Of a DNA stretch of 64,000 nt, positions 52,208-61,704 are shown piece after piece; position 1 is the stretch's first letter; each line of letters starts with the position of its first letter. The notes beneath the pieces were generated by a model. The model saw nothing but the letters and a program-made list of their open reading frames with translations. It made no database searches and had not been told where the DNA came from. Source of the stretch: Thiobacillus sp. 0-1251 (GTDB lineage: Bacteria; Pseudomonadota; Gammaproteobacteria; Burkholderiales; Thiobacillaceae); assembly GCA_001899305.1 (NCBI GenBank), contig MKWL01000001.1, positions 310,001-374,000 on the forward strand, in the 5' to 3' direction. A program made the translations under genes and the position numbers.

Positions 52208-53713
52208 ATGACGCAGCCCGCTCCACGACATCGGCCGTCGGCATCGCTGCAACACCAGCTGGTATGGCTGCTGCTGAGCGTGGTGGGCATGTTTGGCGCG
52301 GGGATCGGCCTCAGTCTGTGGTTCAGCCTGGAATCCAGCCGGGAAGACCAGCAGCGCTTCATCCAGCATGAGGCCGAACAGACGCGAACCGGCGTAATGC
52401 GGCAACTGGAGTACTACCGCAAGCTGCTCGACAACTCGGCGCGCGACCCTGGCCTGGTCGACCTGATGCGCAACGGCACGATCGAGCCGAAGCAACAGTG
52501 GGCACGTTCGCGCCAGCTGCTGCTGCCCGAGATATTGGGCGTGGCATTGGTCGATTCACACGGCAATGTACTGGGCGACGCGGGGGCCTTGCGCATCGGC
52601 CCCGCGTGCCGTCAGGACATGAAGCGTGCGGACGCGTTGACGGATGGCCGCCCGCGGGTCCATCGCGAGATCATCGGCGCCGAGCATGTCGACCTGCTCG
52701 CACCCGTGCGCGACGCCCGGGGCGACCTGCTGGGCGGCGTGTTCTTGAGCGTGCGCCTGACACAATTCCAGCGCGTGCTCGATGATTCGATCCAGCCGGG
52801 CCATGCCGCCGTGCTCGTCGATGCACACGAGAAAACGATCGTCGGCCGTGGCGAAATCAGCGGGCATGTGCGTGAAATCCATCTGCCTGTGGCAGACACG
52901 GACTGGACGCTGATCGTACAGACTCCGGTGCAATGGCTGACGCGCAGTGGCTGGCGCCAAGTGATGGCGGGCTTGCTGACCCTGGGTGCCGTGTTGGGCG
53001 TGCTGATCGTCGCCATGGTCCGGCTACGCCACACCATGTTGCGCGATATCGTGTCCACGGTCGACGCCCTGACGGCCCTGGCGCATGACGAGCCGGTCCC
53101 CACGATCGTGCCGCACTACGTCGAGTTCGAGGCCGTGGCGGCCGATATCAATATGATCGCCCTGCACTTGCAGGAACAGCGTGCGCGGCTGGCGCATCTG
53201 AGCCTGACCGATCCGCTTACGGGGCTGCCCAACCGGCGCGCATTCGAGACCCATTTCCCACTGGCACAAGGGCTCGCTGAGCGGCAACACGCCGTCGCCC
53301 TGGTCATGCTCGACATCGATCATTTCAAAGGGGTCAACGATCGCTATGGGCATGGGGTGGGCGACCAGGTCCTGCTGGCCCTGGCGCAGTCGCTGAAAGC
53401 CTTGACCCGACGCGCCGACCTGGCCGCGCGTCTGGCCGGCGACGAGTTTGCGGTGCTCCTGTCGGGGCTCGATGCTGCCGGTGTGACCGCGTGGTACCAG
53501 CGCCTGAGCGACCATTTCAGAAGCGAGTTGAATGCCTTTGGCCTCGAGCTGGATACAGGTCTCAGCGCGGGGCAGACCTGGCTGGGCAGTGCCGCCAGCG
53601 ACACGCTCAACGCCGCGCTTGCGCGCGCCGACCGTGCGCTTTATCGCGCGAAAGCGCGCGGGCGGGGCCAATTGGCGCAGGACACTGCGCCGGGGGAAGA
53701 CGTCACGGAGTAG
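52208..53713 (+). CDS. Membrane diguanylate cyclase (GGDEF) between ruvA and ruvB
   Basis: 501 residues. Membrane helix 1 (about 17-38), a periplasmic double-Cache-like sensor (about 40-250), membrane helix 2 (about 255-280), a HAMP-like linker, then the GGDEF domain (about 335-490): LTDPLTGLPNRRAFE, MLDIDHFKGVNDRYGHGVGD, active-site loop RLAGDEFAVLL. The signature reads AGDEF instead of GGDEF; AGDEF cyclases are known to be active. No EAL domain. It makes c-di-GMP in response to a periplasmic signal. Same strand and tight spacing suggest co-transcription with the ruv genes. Confidence 0.92.
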   Translation: MTQPAPRHRPSASLQHQLVWLLLSVVGMFGAGIGLSLWFSLESSREDQQRFIQHEAEQTRTGVMRQLEYYRKLLDNSARDPGLVDLMRNGTIEPKQQWARSRQLLLPEILGVALVDSHGNVLGDAGALRIGPACRQDMKRADALTDGRPRVHREIIGAEHVDLLAPVRDARGDLLGGVFLSVRLTQFQRVLDDSIQPGHAAVLVDAHEKTIVGRGEISGHVREIHLPVADTDWTLIVQTPVQWLTRSGWRQVMAGLLTLGAVLGVLIVAMVRLRHTMLRDIVSTVDALTALAHDEPVPTIVPHYVEFEAVAADINMIALHLQEQRARLAHLSLTDPLTGLPNRRAFETHFPLAQGLAERQHAVALVMLDIDHFKGVNDRYGHGVGDQVLLALAQSLKALTRRADLAARLAGDEFAVLLSGLDAAGVTAWYQRLSDHFRSELNAFGLELDTGLSAGQTWLGSAASDTLNAALARADRALYRAKARGRGQLAQDTAPGEDVTE

Positions 53714-53749
53714 AATCCGGCTGTATCCCGTCACGCCGCCTCCGGCTCC

Positions 53750-54778
53750 ATGATCGAAACCGACCGTCTCATCGCCCCCGCCACCGTCAGCCCGCAGGAA
53801 GAGCAGATCGAGCGCGCGCTGCGGCCGCGCACGCTGGCCGAATACGTGGGCCAGGCGAAGGCGCGCGAACAGCTCGAGATCTTCATTCACGCCGCGCGGA
53901 AGCGCAGCGAGGCACTCGACCACGTGCTGCTGTTCGGCCCGCCCGGGCTGGGCAAGACCACGCTGGCGCACATCATCGCGCGCGAGATGGGCGTCAACCT
54001 GCGGCAGACCTCGGGCCCGGTGCTCGAGCGCGCAGGCGACCTGGCGGCGCTGCTGACCAATCTGGAGCCGCACGACGTGCTCTTCATCGATGAAATCCAC
54101 CGTCTTTCGCCGGTGGTCGAGGAAGTACTGTATCCGGCGCTGGAGGATTTCCAGATCGACATCATGATCGGCGAAGGGCCGGCGGCGCGCTCGGTCAAGC
54201 TCGATCTGCCGCCGTTCACCCTGGTCGGCGCCACCACCCGGGCCGGCATGTTGACCAACCCGCTGCGCGACCGTTTCGGTATCGTCGCGCGGCTGGAATT
54301 CTATTCGGCGGAAGAGCTGGGCTTCATCGTCCATCGCTCGGCAGGCCTGCTGCAGATGAATCTGGACGAGGCCGGCGCGCTGGAAATCGCCCGCCGTTCG
54401 CGCGGCACCCCGCGCATCGCCAACCGCCTGCTGCGGCGGGTGCGCGATTATGCCGACGTCAAGGCGGAAGGGCAGGCCACGGGGGCGGTGGCCGATGCGG
54501 CGCTGGTCATGCTGGATGTCGATCGCGCCGGACTCGACGTGATGGACAGGAAACTGCTGTCGGCCGTGGTCGAGAAATTCATGGGCGGCCCGGTCGGGCT
54601 GGACAACCTTGCCGCTGCCATCGGCGAGGAGCGCGACACCATCGAGGACGTGCTCGAACCCTTTCTGATCCAGCAGGGTTATTTGCAGCGTACCCCGCGC
54701 GGCCGCATCGCCACCCCGCTGGCGTATCGCCACCTCGGCTTTGCCGCCCCCACCGAACCGAGCGCGGATCTGTTCTGA
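53750..54778 (+). CDS. ruvB: Holliday junction branch-migration ATPase RuvB
   Basis: 342 residues. Walker [20 protein letters not shown], Walker [14 protein letters not shown], sensor 1 [19 protein letters not shown], sensor 2 [18 protein letters not shown] and the winged-helix end. The N-terminus [21 protein letters not shown] is typical. It drives branch migration with RuvA. Its stop and the ybgC start share one base. Confidence 0.97.
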   Translation: MIETDRLIAPATVSPQEEQIERALRPRTLAEYVGQAKAREQLEIFIHAARKRSEALDHVLLFGPPGLGKTTLAHIIAREMGVNLRQTSGPVLERAGDLAALLTNLEPHDVLFIDEIHRLSPVVEEVLYPALEDFQIDIMIGEGPAARSVKLDLPPFTLVGATTRAGMLTNPLRDRFGIVARLEFYSAEELGFIVHRSAGLLQMNLDEAGALEIARRSRGTPRIANRLLRRVRDYADVKAEGQATGAVADAALVMLDVDRAGLDVMDRKLLSAVVEKFMGGPVGLDNLAAAIGEERDTIEDVLEPFLIQQGYLQRTPRGRIATPLAYRHLGFAAPTEPSADLF

Positions 54779-55179
54779 TGGCGTTTGTCTGGCCGGTCCG
54801 GGTGTATTGGGAAGACACCGACGCGGGCGGCGTCGTGTATTACGCGAACTATCTCAAATTCATGGAACGCGCACGCAGCGAATGGCTGCGCGCATTCGGC
54901 TTCGAGCAGGATGTCCTGCGCGACGAGCCCGGCATCGTGTTCGTGGTGCGGCGGGTGGAAATCGATTACCTGTCGCCGGCGCGCTTCAACGAGCAGCTCG
55001 AGGTATCGGTCGCGTTGCACGAGGCCGGGCGTGCCAGCCTCAGCGTGCGCCAGGAACTTATGCGCGGCTCCGACCGTCTGGCAGAGGCCGTGGTGACACT
55101 CGCCTGCGTCGATGCGGCGCGATTCAAACCCGTTAAAATACCCGAGCCCCTCCTACAAGCATTGGCCCCCGCAACGTGA
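54778..55179 (+). CDS. ybgC: Tol-Pal-associated acyl-CoA thioesterase
   Basis: 133 residues, hot-dog fold. The 4-hydroxybenzoyl-CoA-thioesterase signature VYWEDTDAGGVVYYANYLKFMERAR contains the catalytic Asp (quoted here in two overlapping parts: YWEDTDAGGVVYY and YANYLKFMERAR). It hydrolyses short or long acyl-CoA and sits at the head of the tol operon as in most Proteobacteria. Four-base overlap with tolQ. Confidence 0.95.
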   Translation: MAFVWPVRVYWEDTDAGGVVYYANYLKFMERARSEWLRAFGFEQDVLRDEPGIVFVVRRVEIDYLSPARFNEQLEVSVALHEAGRASLSVRQELMRGSDRLAEAVVTLACVDAARFKPVKIPEPLLQALAPAT

Positions 55180-55874
55180 ACCCTGAACTCGGTCAAGACC
55201 TCTCGCTGTTCCATCTCATCCTCCACGCCTCGCTGCCGGTCCAGATCGTCATGGCGCTGCTGCTGGGCGCCTCGCTGATGTCGTGGTGGTTCATCTTCAT
55301 CAAGATGTTTGCCCTCAAGCGCGCGATACGCGTGACCGACCGTTTCGAGCGCGAATTCTGGGGCGGTGGCGACATCAACGCCATCTATCAGCGGGTGGCC
55401 GGCGAACGCGAAGGTGCGGGCGAAATGGAGCGCATCTTCGAAGCCGGCTTTCGCGAATTCTCGAAATTGCGGCACCAGGCCGGCCTGTCGCTCAACGTCA
55501 TCATCGACGGCACCCGCCGCGCGATGCGCGCGACCTACCAGCGCGAACTCGACGGCCTCGAATCGCACCTGGCCTTCCTCGCCACCGTGGGATCGGTGTC
55601 GCCCTACGTCGGCCTGTTCGGCACGGTGTGGGGCATCATGATCGCCTTCATGGGGCTGTCGAGCGTGGCGCAGGCCACGCTGGCGCAGGTCGCGCCCGGC
55701 ATCGCCGAAGCGCTGATTGCCACCGCCATGGGCCTGTTCGCTGCGATTCCCGCGGTGGTCGGCTACAACCGCTACACCCACGACATCGACCGCCTGGCCA
55801 ACCGCATGGAAAGCTTCATGGAGGAGTTCTCCAACATCCTGCAGCGGCAGCAGGTGACGGCCAAATCGGTGTAG
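55176..55874 (+). CDS. tolQ: TolQ, proton-channel subunit of Tol-Pal
   Basis: 232 residues, GTG start overlapping ybgC by four bases. Three membrane helices (about 18-40, 135-160, 170-195) of the MotA/TolQ/ExbB family; VGSVSPYVGLFGTVWGIM and ALIATAMGLFAAIPAVVGYN are the channel helices. With TolR it uses the proton gradient to energise TolA for outer-membrane constriction in division. Confidence 0.96.
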   Translation: MNPELGQDLSLFHLILHASLPVQIVMALLLGASLMSWWFIFIKMFALKRAIRVTDRFEREFWGGGDINAIYQRVAGEREGAGEMERIFEAGFREFSKLRHQAGLSLNVIIDGTRRAMRATYQRELDGLESHLAFLATVGSVSPYVGLFGTVWGIMIAFMGLSSVAQATLAQVAPGIAEALIATAMGLFAAIPAVVGYNRYTHDIDRLANRMESFMEEFSNILQRQQVTAKSV

Positions 55875-55877
55875 CCT

Positions 55878-56288
55878 GTGGCACGGACCCGCAAACAGGT
55901 CGCCCAGATCAACGTCGTGCCGATGATCGACGTGATGCTGGTGCTGCTGGTGATCTTCATGGTGACCGCACCATTCATCAACCCGGCCCAGGTCGAATTG
56001 CCGAGCGTCGGCAAGACCTCGCAGACGCCGCAGAAACCGCTCGAAATCATCATCAAGGAATCCGGCGAATATCTGCTGCGCGACCGTGCGTCTGGTGGCG
56101 GCGAACGGGTGGTGGCGAAATCGGCGCTGCCTGATGAAATTGCCGCATTTCATCGCGCCCAGCCGGACCAGCCTGTGGTGATCGCGGCGGACAAGAAAGT
56201 CCGCTATGAGGAGGTGATGCATACGATGACGCTCCTGCAACAGGCCCAGATCACGCGTATCGGCCTGCTTGCTCGCCCGGCCCCATGA
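55878..56288 (+). CDS. tolR: TolR, proton-channel subunit of Tol-Pal
   Basis: 136 residues, GTG start. One membrane helix with the proton-binding Asp (INVVPMIDVMLVLLVIFMV), then a periplasmic ExbD/TolR domain. Overlaps tolA by four bases (ATGA). Confidence 0.95.
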   Translation: MARTRKQVAQINVVPMIDVMLVLLVIFMVTAPFINPAQVELPSVGKTSQTPQKPLEIIIKESGEYLLRDRASGGGERVVAKSALPDEIAAFHRAQPDQPVVIAADKKVRYEEVMHTMTLLQQAQITRIGLLARPAP

Positions 56289-57130
56289 ATTTCACGGCAG
56301 ACGCCCCACCTGGCACGCGTCCCGTTCCCAACCTCCTTGCGGCTGCGTTGGCGCTGGGGGTGCATGTGCTGTTCGTTCTGATGCTGGTGTTCGGCGTGTC
56401 ATGGCAGACCCACCATCCCGAGGCAGTCATGGTCGATCTGTGGGAAACCCTGCCGGACACGCCGCCGCCTCCGGCCAGGCCCCGCCCGCCGCCGCCCGTG
56501 AAAGCGCCCAAACCGGCGCCTGTGGCCCCCACCCCCAAACCGGTGGAAAAGGAACCGCCCCCCCCGAAGACGCCCGACATTGCCCTGGAAAAGAAAAAGG
56601 CCGAGGCCGAACGCCTGAAAAAACTGCAGGCCACGCAGGCGGCCGAAGAAAAGGCCCGTGCCGAAGCGGCCAAGGCCTTGCGTGAGAAACAACAGGCCGA
56701 ACAGAAGCGGCAGGCGTTGCTGCGACAGATGGAAGAAGAGGACCTGAAACAGCGCGTGGCGGCCGAGGCTGCGGCGAACGAGGCCCGTCTGGCGCGACTG
56801 ACCCAGGCGCAGGCGGCAGCCAACAAGCGTCAGGCTGAAGTGGCGAGCGTTGTGGGACAGTACCGCGACCAGATCAGCGCCAAGGTGCGCGGCAATACCC
56901 GTCTGCCCGACAACCTGAAGGGCAATCCCGAAGTCCGTTGCCTGGTCAAGTTGCTGCCCACCGGCGAAGTCGTGAGCGTGCGGGTGACGAAATCCAGCGG
57001 GAATCCTGCGTATGACGACGCAGTGGTGCGCGCCATCGAGAAGTCTTCGCCATTGCCCTTGCCGACCGACCGCGATGCGCGCGCCGCCTTTGTCCCGGAA
57101 CTTTCCTTTGTCCACCGCCCCAAAGAGTAG
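56285..57130 (+). CDS. tolA: TolA, periplasm-spanning Tol-Pal protein
   Basis: 281 residues. Membrane anchor (about 15-37), a Pro-rich stretch (about 57-95), a long Ala/Lys/Glu coiled region (about 95-185) and the C-terminal TonB-like domain (about 190-281; EVRCLVKLLPTGEVVSVRVTKSSGNPAYDDAVVRAI in parts). Links the TolQR motor to Pal and TolB. Shorter coiled region than in E. coli (421 residues total there). Confidence 0.94.
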   Translation: MNFTADAPPGTRPVPNLLAAALALGVHVLFVLMLVFGVSWQTHHPEAVMVDLWETLPDTPPPPARPRPPPPVKAPKPAPVAPTPKPVEKEPPPPKTPDIALEKKKAEAERLKKLQATQAAEEKARAEAAKALREKQQAEQKRQALLRQMEEEDLKQRVAAEAAANEARLARLTQAQAAANKRQAEVASVVGQYRDQISAKVRGNTRLPDNLKGNPEVRCLVKLLPTGEVVSVRVTKSSGNPAYDDAVVRAIEKSSPLPLPTDRDARAAFVPELSFVHRPKE

Positions 57131-57221
57131 GCCCTGAACAGGCCGAAACGAGGCGGTATGTGGTCCGGACCACGTGCAGCCTATGCTAGACTGCCCAATC
57201 AAAAAAGTGTTTGTGAGCCCG

Positions 57222-58508
57222 ATGTCCGTATCCATGCTGCGTGCCGTTCTGCTGTTTCCCTTGTTTTGTCTGGCCTTGCTGAGCGCGCCGTTTTCCGCGC
57301 GCGCCGCGATGGAAATCCAGGTCATTGGCGGCGCGGCCAACAAGATTGCCGTGGCCATGGTGCCGTTTCAGGCCGCGCCCGGCCAGCCCAGCCCTGCACT
57401 GACCCAGATCGCCGGGGACGACCTCAACCGCAGCGGCCAGTTCAGACTGGTGGACGTGAGCGGGGCGCCGCAGCCTGTCATGCCCGCGCAGGTCGACTAC
57501 GGCGTCTGGCGCGGCAAGGGTGCAGACGCGCTGGTGGTTGGCCAAGTCACTGCGCAGCCGGGCGGCCGTCTCGAGATCCGCTTCTATCTGCTGGACGTTC
57601 TCAAGCAGACCCAGCTCGCGGCCTACAGCTACACCATCACGGCCGGCCAGTGGCGCGCCACGGCACACCAGATTGCAGACCTCATCTACGCGAAGCTGAC
57701 GGGCATTCCCGGCGCATTCAGCAGCCGCATCGCCTACGTACAGAAGCAGGGCCGTCGCTATGAATTGCGGGTGGCCGATGCGGATGGGCAAAACCCGCGC
57801 ACGGTGATGCGCTCCAACGAATCGGTGATTTCGCCGATGTTCTCGCCGGACGGCAACCAGATCGTGTATGTGTCATTCGAGGACAGAAAGCCTGTCATCT
57901 ATGTGCAGTCGCTCAAGGATGGCCATCGTCGCAAGATCGCGGCATTCAAGGGGTCCAACTCGGCCCCGGCATGGACGCCGGACGGCCGGCGGCTGGCTGT
58001 CGTGCTGACGCGCGACGGCGCTTCGCAGATTTATATGATCAATGCCGACGGCGGCGGATTGACGCGCCTGACGCGGGGCAGCAATATCGATACCGAACCG
58101 GTATTCTCCCCCGACGGACAAACCCTCTATTTCACGTCGGATCGGGGAGGCAGCCCGCAAATCTATCGCATGGCGGCCAGTGGCGGCGAAGCCAAACGGG
58201 TGACCTTCAATGGCAGCTATAATGTTTCCCCCGCGATCAGCCCGGATGGACGGTATCTGGCTTACATCAGCCGCGACGGCGGGCGGTTCAGCGTGACCTT
58301 GCAGGAATTGGCCTCGGGACAGACCCGTGTGCTGACTGATACCGCGCGCGACGAGTCGCCCAGCTTCGCGCCGAATGGTCAGGCCGTGTTGTATGCCACG
58401 GTGCAGGGTGCACAAGGAATACTCGGTACGGTGAGCCTGGACGGCAAAACGCACGCGCGCCTGTCGGAATCGGGTGTGGATGCGCGCGAGCCGGTCTGGG
58501 GTCCGTGA
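57222..58508 (+). CDS. tolB: TolB, periplasmic beta-propeller of Tol-Pal
   Basis: 428 residues from the ATG at 57222 (MSVSMLRAVLLFPLFCLALL); signal peptide ends near SARA-AME. The N-terminal TolB domain (about 30-160) is followed by six WD40-like propeller blades with repeated SPDGxxI/L motifs (MFSPDGNQIVYVS, AWTPDGRRLAVVL, VFSPDGQTLYFTS, AISPDGRYLAYIS). It binds Pal and TolA. An upstream in-frame ATG at 57174 would add a non-signal extension and is not preferred. Confidence 0.96.
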   Translation: MSVSMLRAVLLFPLFCLALLSAPFSARAAMEIQVIGGAANKIAVAMVPFQAAPGQPSPALTQIAGDDLNRSGQFRLVDVSGAPQPVMPAQVDYGVWRGKGADALVVGQVTAQPGGRLEIRFYLLDVLKQTQLAAYSYTITAGQWRATAHQIADLIYAKLTGIPGAFSSRIAYVQKQGRRYELRVADADGQNPRTVMRSNESVISPMFSPDGNQIVYVSFEDRKPVIYVQSLKDGHRRKIAAFKGSNSAPAWTPDGRRLAVVLTRDGASQIYMINADGGGLTRLTRGSNIDTEPVFSPDGQTLYFTSDRGGSPQIYRMAASGGEAKRVTFNGSYNVSPAISPDGRYLAYISRDGGRFSVTLQELASGQTRVLTDTARDESPSFAPNGQAVLYATVQGAQGILGTVSLDGKTHARLSESGVDAREPVWGP

Positions 58509-58607
58509 AAACGCGCATTTTTTGATGTTGGATGTCGGTTGGGCGGTTGCAGGGAGTAGACAAGAGCCGCCCATCATCAATTTGTATTCATTCATAAGGA
58601 GAGATAG

Positions 58608-59159
58608 ATGAACAAGATTTTATGGCCCATTCTGGTTGCGTTGACCTTGTCTGCATGCGGTACGACCGGCGGCACGCAAGCGACGGTCGAAGACCGCACC
58701 GGCGGCACGGCAAGTACCGGCCAAGGCACCGAAACCACGGGCGTGGGCGGCAGCGGTGTCGCAGGCAATGCGATGGGCGACCAATATGCCGGCGATCCGC
58801 GCAAGAACCCGGCCAGCCCCTTGTCCAAGCGTAGCGTCTTCTTCGATTACGACAGTTTCGTGGTGAAGGACGAGTACCGTCCGATGCTTGAAGCACACGC
58901 CGGCTACCTGATGTCGAAGCGCGATGCGCACGTGATCCTGCAGGGCAATGCCGACGAGCGCGGCAGCCGCGAATACAACCTGGCACTGGGGCAGAAGCGC
59001 GCCGAGGCTGTGCGCAAGGCACTGGCCGTGCTGGGCGTGAGCGACGCGCAGATGGAAGCGATCAGTTTTGGCGAGGAAAAGCCGCGCAACGAGGGCCATG
59101 ACGAAGCCGCGTACGCCGAAAACCGCCGTACCGACGTGGTGTATAGCGACGAGAAATGA
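58608..59159 (+). CDS. pal: Pal, peptidoglycan-associated lipoprotein
   Basis: 183 residues. Lipobox LSAC (Cys17), a Gly/Thr-rich linker, then the OmpA-like peptidoglycan-binding domain (about 75-180) with VFFDYDSFVVKDEYRPMLEAHAGYL (in parts), GNADERGSREYNLALGQKRA and the final YAENRRTDVVYSDE. Anchors the outer membrane to the wall. Excellent AAGGAG site. Overlaps cpoB by four bases. Confidence 0.96.
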   Translation: MNKILWPILVALTLSACGTTGGTQATVEDRTGGTASTGQGTETTGVGGSGVAGNAMGDQYAGDPRKNPASPLSKRSVFFDYDSFVVKDEYRPMLEAHAGYLMSKRDAHVILQGNADERGSREYNLALGQKRAEAVRKALAVLGVSDAQMEAISFGEEKPRNEGHDEAAYAENRRTDVVYSDEK

Positions 59160-59986
59160 CCTCGCTTCGACGTAATGGCCTGATCCTCGTTGCGATGCTC
59201 ATGCTGGCCCAGCCGGCGTGGGCGGCGCTGTTCGGCAATGACGAGGAAGTGACCCGTCAGATGCAGGCATTGCAGCAGCGTGTGGATGCGCTCGATGCGC
59301 GGCTGGCCAAGCTGGAGCAGTCGATTCAGCAAAACCAGCCCATGCTGGATATGCTGAAGGAAGTGGAATCGCTCAAGGCCGAGGTGGCCAGACTGCGCGG
59401 CCAGTCCGAGGTCCAGGCGAATCAGCTGGATACGCTGGGCAAACGGCAGAACGACTTGTATGCCGATCTCGATCAGCGCATTGTCGAGCTCGCCAAGGCG
59501 GCCAAGCCGGCGCCGGCCGCTGATGCGACGCAACCGGCTGCACCCGACTCGCAGGCAGCTGCCGGAACGGTGGCCAAGCCGGCGGCGGACGGGGCTGCGC
59601 AAGCCGACCCGCTGGCCGAATCGCGCAGCTACGAAGGGGCGCTCGCCCTGTTCCGCGACGCCAAGTACACCGACGCCATCGCAGGTTTCAAGAACTTTCT
59701 CAAGACCTATCCGGCGAGCACGCTGGCAGCCAACGCGCAGTACTGGATCGGCTATTCGTATTACGCGCTGAAGGATTACAAGACATCGCTGGCGCATCAG
59801 CAAAAGCTCGTGGCAACTTATCCCGACAGCCCCAAAGTGCCCGACGCGCTGCTCAATGTCGCCACCAACCAGATCGAACTGGACGACATGGCCGCGGCGC
59901 GCAAGACACTCAAGGACCTGGTGGCCAAACACCCCGGCACGCCCGCGGCCAAACTTGCCGCGCGCCGTCTGGCTGCGATCAAGTAA
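59156..59986 (+). CDS. cpoB: CpoB (YbgF), cell-division coordinator
   Basis: 276 residues. Signal peptide ends at AWA (about residue 24), N-terminal trimerising coiled coil (about 30-105), Ala/Pro linker, then TPR repeats (about 155-276) with YEGALALFRDAKYTDAIAGF and QYWIGYSYYALKDYKTSL. It couples outer-membrane constriction by Tol-Pal to septal wall synthesis by PBP1B. Last gene of the tol operon proper. Confidence 0.94.
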   Translation: MTSLRRNGLILVAMLMLAQPAWAALFGNDEEVTRQMQALQQRVDALDARLAKLEQSIQQNQPMLDMLKEVESLKAEVARLRGQSEVQANQLDTLGKRQNDLYADLDQRIVELAKAAKPAPAADATQPAAPDSQAAAGTVAKPAADGAAQADPLAESRSYEGALALFRDAKYTDAIAGFKNFLKTYPASTLAANAQYWIGYSYYALKDYKTSLAHQQKLVATYPDSPKVPDALLNVATNQIELDDMAAARKTLKDLVAKHPGTPAAKLAARRLAAIK

Positions 59987-59991
59987 ACGCC

Positions 59992-60813
59992 GTGTCCGAG
60001 TCCTTGACGCGCCAGCCGCTGGAGGGCGGCCATGACTGCCATGACGCGCAAGCGCCAACCGCCACGCTCCACCCGCAAGGAGTAGGCCGTGGTTGCCCCC
60101 GCCAGGGGGAGGCCGTGGTTGTAGAGCCGACAAGTCGGCAACAACCACGCACTAAAGATGTTGAAGCATCAACAACCACGCTCCGCTTGACCGAGATATT
60201 CCTGTCGTTGCAGGGCGAAACCAGCCGAGCCGGCCTGCCAACCGTGTTCATCCGCCTGACGGGCTGTCCGTTGCGTTGCCGCTGGTGCGACACGACCTAT
60301 AGTTTCCAGGGCGGCGAAACCGTCACGCTGACGTCGCTGTTGGCACGGGTGGCGGACTATGGCGTGTCGACGGTCTGCGTCACGGGTGGCGAGCCGCTGG
60401 CGCAAAAGAACTGCCTGCCTTTGCTGGTTGCGCTGTGCGACGCGGGCTATTCGGTGTCGCTGGAAACCAGTGGCGCGCTCGACGTCAGCAAAGTGGACCC
60501 GCGGGTGTCGCGCATCGTCGACATCAAGCCGCCGGAGTCGGGCGAGGAAGCACGCAACCGCTGGGAGAATATCGCCCACCTGACGCCGCATGACGAAATC
60601 AAGTTTGTGCTGGCCAACCGTGCCGATTACGAATGGGCGCGCGAGGTCATCCAGGCGCAGAAGCTTGCGCATGCGTGCCCCATCCTGTTTTCCCCGGTGC
60701 AGGGCGAACTGCCGCCCACCCAACTGGCGGAGTGGATTCTGGTCGACCGCCTGCCGGTACGCATGCAGGTACAGTTACACAAGATCCTATGGGGCAACAC
60801 ACCAGGCACATGA
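59992..60813 (+). CDS. queE: 7-carboxy-7-deazaguanine synthase with in-frame repeat insertion
   Basis: 273 residues from GTG at 59992. Radical-SAM enzyme of queuosine/7-deazaguanine synthesis: Fe-S motif C-x3-C-x2-C in [18 protein letters not shown] motif VTGGEPL, late [10 protein letters not shown]. The enzyme core begins at [13 protein letters not shown], about 63 residues after the GTG. Of that leader, 38 codons (114 bp) come from a palindromic element bounded by a CCACGCTCC direct repeat at 60062-60184. Removing it would give a short leader ending [10 protein letters not shown]. The stop overlaps the queC start. Confidence 0.93.
   Translation: MSESLTRQPLEGGHDCHDAQAPTATLHPQGVGRGCPRQGEAVVVEPTSRQQPRTKDVEASTTTLRLTEIFLSLQGETSRAGLPTVFIRLTGCPLRCRWCDTTYSFQGGETVTLTSLLARVADYGVSTVCVTGGEPLAQKNCLPLLVALCDAGYSVSLETSGALDVSKVDPRVSRIVDIKPPESGEEARNRWENIAHLTPHDEIKFVLANRADYEWAREVIQAQKLAHACPILFSPVQGELPPTQLAEWILVDRLPVRMQVQLHKILWGNTPGT
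60062..60184. repeat. Palindromic, cloverleaf-like element inserted in frame in queE
   Basis: Bounded by the 9-bp direct repeat CCACGCTCC (60062-60070 and 60176-60184), spacing 114 bp. Inside, CGTGGTT (60088-60094) pairs with AACCACG (60174-60180) around three hairpins: CCCCC-GCCA-GGGGG (60096-60109); CGTGGTTGT...ACAACCACG (60114-60149) with inner GCCGAC-AA-GTCGGC; and TTGA-AGCA-TCAA (60161-60172). Confidence 0.85.
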
Positions 60814-61478
60814 AACCCGCAGTCATCCTGCTTTCCGGCGGTCTGGATTCCGCCACTGTGCTGGCGATTGCCCGTGAAGCGGGCTATGCCTGCCATGCGC
60901 TGAGTCTGGATTACGGCCAGCGCCATACGGCCGAGCTTGCCGCCGCCGCGCGGGTGGCCAGAAGTTTGGGCGCCGTCGAACATCGGGTGATGCGCCTCGG
61001 ACTAGGCGACATCGGCGGCTCGGCACTGACCGACGCCTCCATTGCCGTACCGGAAAGCCCGACCGACGGCATTCCGGTCACCTACGTGCCCGCCCGCAAT
61101 ACCGTGATGCTGGCGCTGGCACTCGCCTGGGCCGAAGTGCTCGGTGCGCGCGACATTTTCATCGGTGTCAATGCTGTCGACTATTCCGGCTATCCTGACT
61201 GCCGCCCCGAATTCATCGAAGCCTTCGAGCGCATGGCCAACCTGGCGACCAAGTCCGGGGTCGAGGGTGCGCGATTGCGCATTCATGCGCCGCTCCAAGC
61301 CCTGTCGAAGGCCGACATCATCCGGCGTGGTGCCGCGCTCGGGGTTGATTACGCGCAGACGGTGAGCTGCTATCAGGCCGATGCCGAAGGCCTGGCCTGC
61401 GGCCGCTGCGATGCATGCCGGCTGCGGCGCGAGGGCTTCCTCGCCGCGGGCATTCCCGATCCGACGCGCTACGCATAG
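60810..61478 (+). CDS. queC: 7-cyano-7-deazaguanine synthase
   Basis: 222 residues. ATP-pyrophosphatase loop [15 protein letters not shown], substrate motif [17 protein letters not shown], and the C-terminal zinc site C-x7..C-x2-C-x2-C in [21 protein letters not shown]. It turns 7-carboxy-7-deazaguanine from QueE into preQ0, for tRNA queuosine or DNA modification. ATG overlaps the queE stop (ATGA). A small TCACGC/GCGTGA hairpin lies downstream at 61535-61551. Confidence 0.97.
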   Translation: MKPAVILLSGGLDSATVLAIAREAGYACHALSLDYGQRHTAELAAAARVARSLGAVEHRVMRLGLGDIGGSALTDASIAVPESPTDGIPVTYVPARNTVMLALALAWAEVLGARDIFIGVNAVDYSGYPDCRPEFIEAFERMANLATKSGVEGARLRIHAPLQALSKADIIRRGAALGVDYAQTVSCYQADAEGLACGRCDACRLRREGFLAAGIPDPTRYA

Positions 61479-61704
61479 GAAGCCGGGTAGCTGGCGAACG
61501 GATTCTCGATGATTCTCTAATTGGGTGGAGCGCGTCACGCTTTGTGCGTGATGTGAGTCCGCTCTATTGCGAGGCAATCTTGCACCGAGCGTCTACATGG
61601 TATTTATTATCCAGCTTCGGTTTCGCTCGTACGCATTAAAATCCAGCTATTTTTCCGGGTAAGGCGGCAATCCGCACTTCCCTTTCCTGAGGAGGAATAG
61701 ACTT

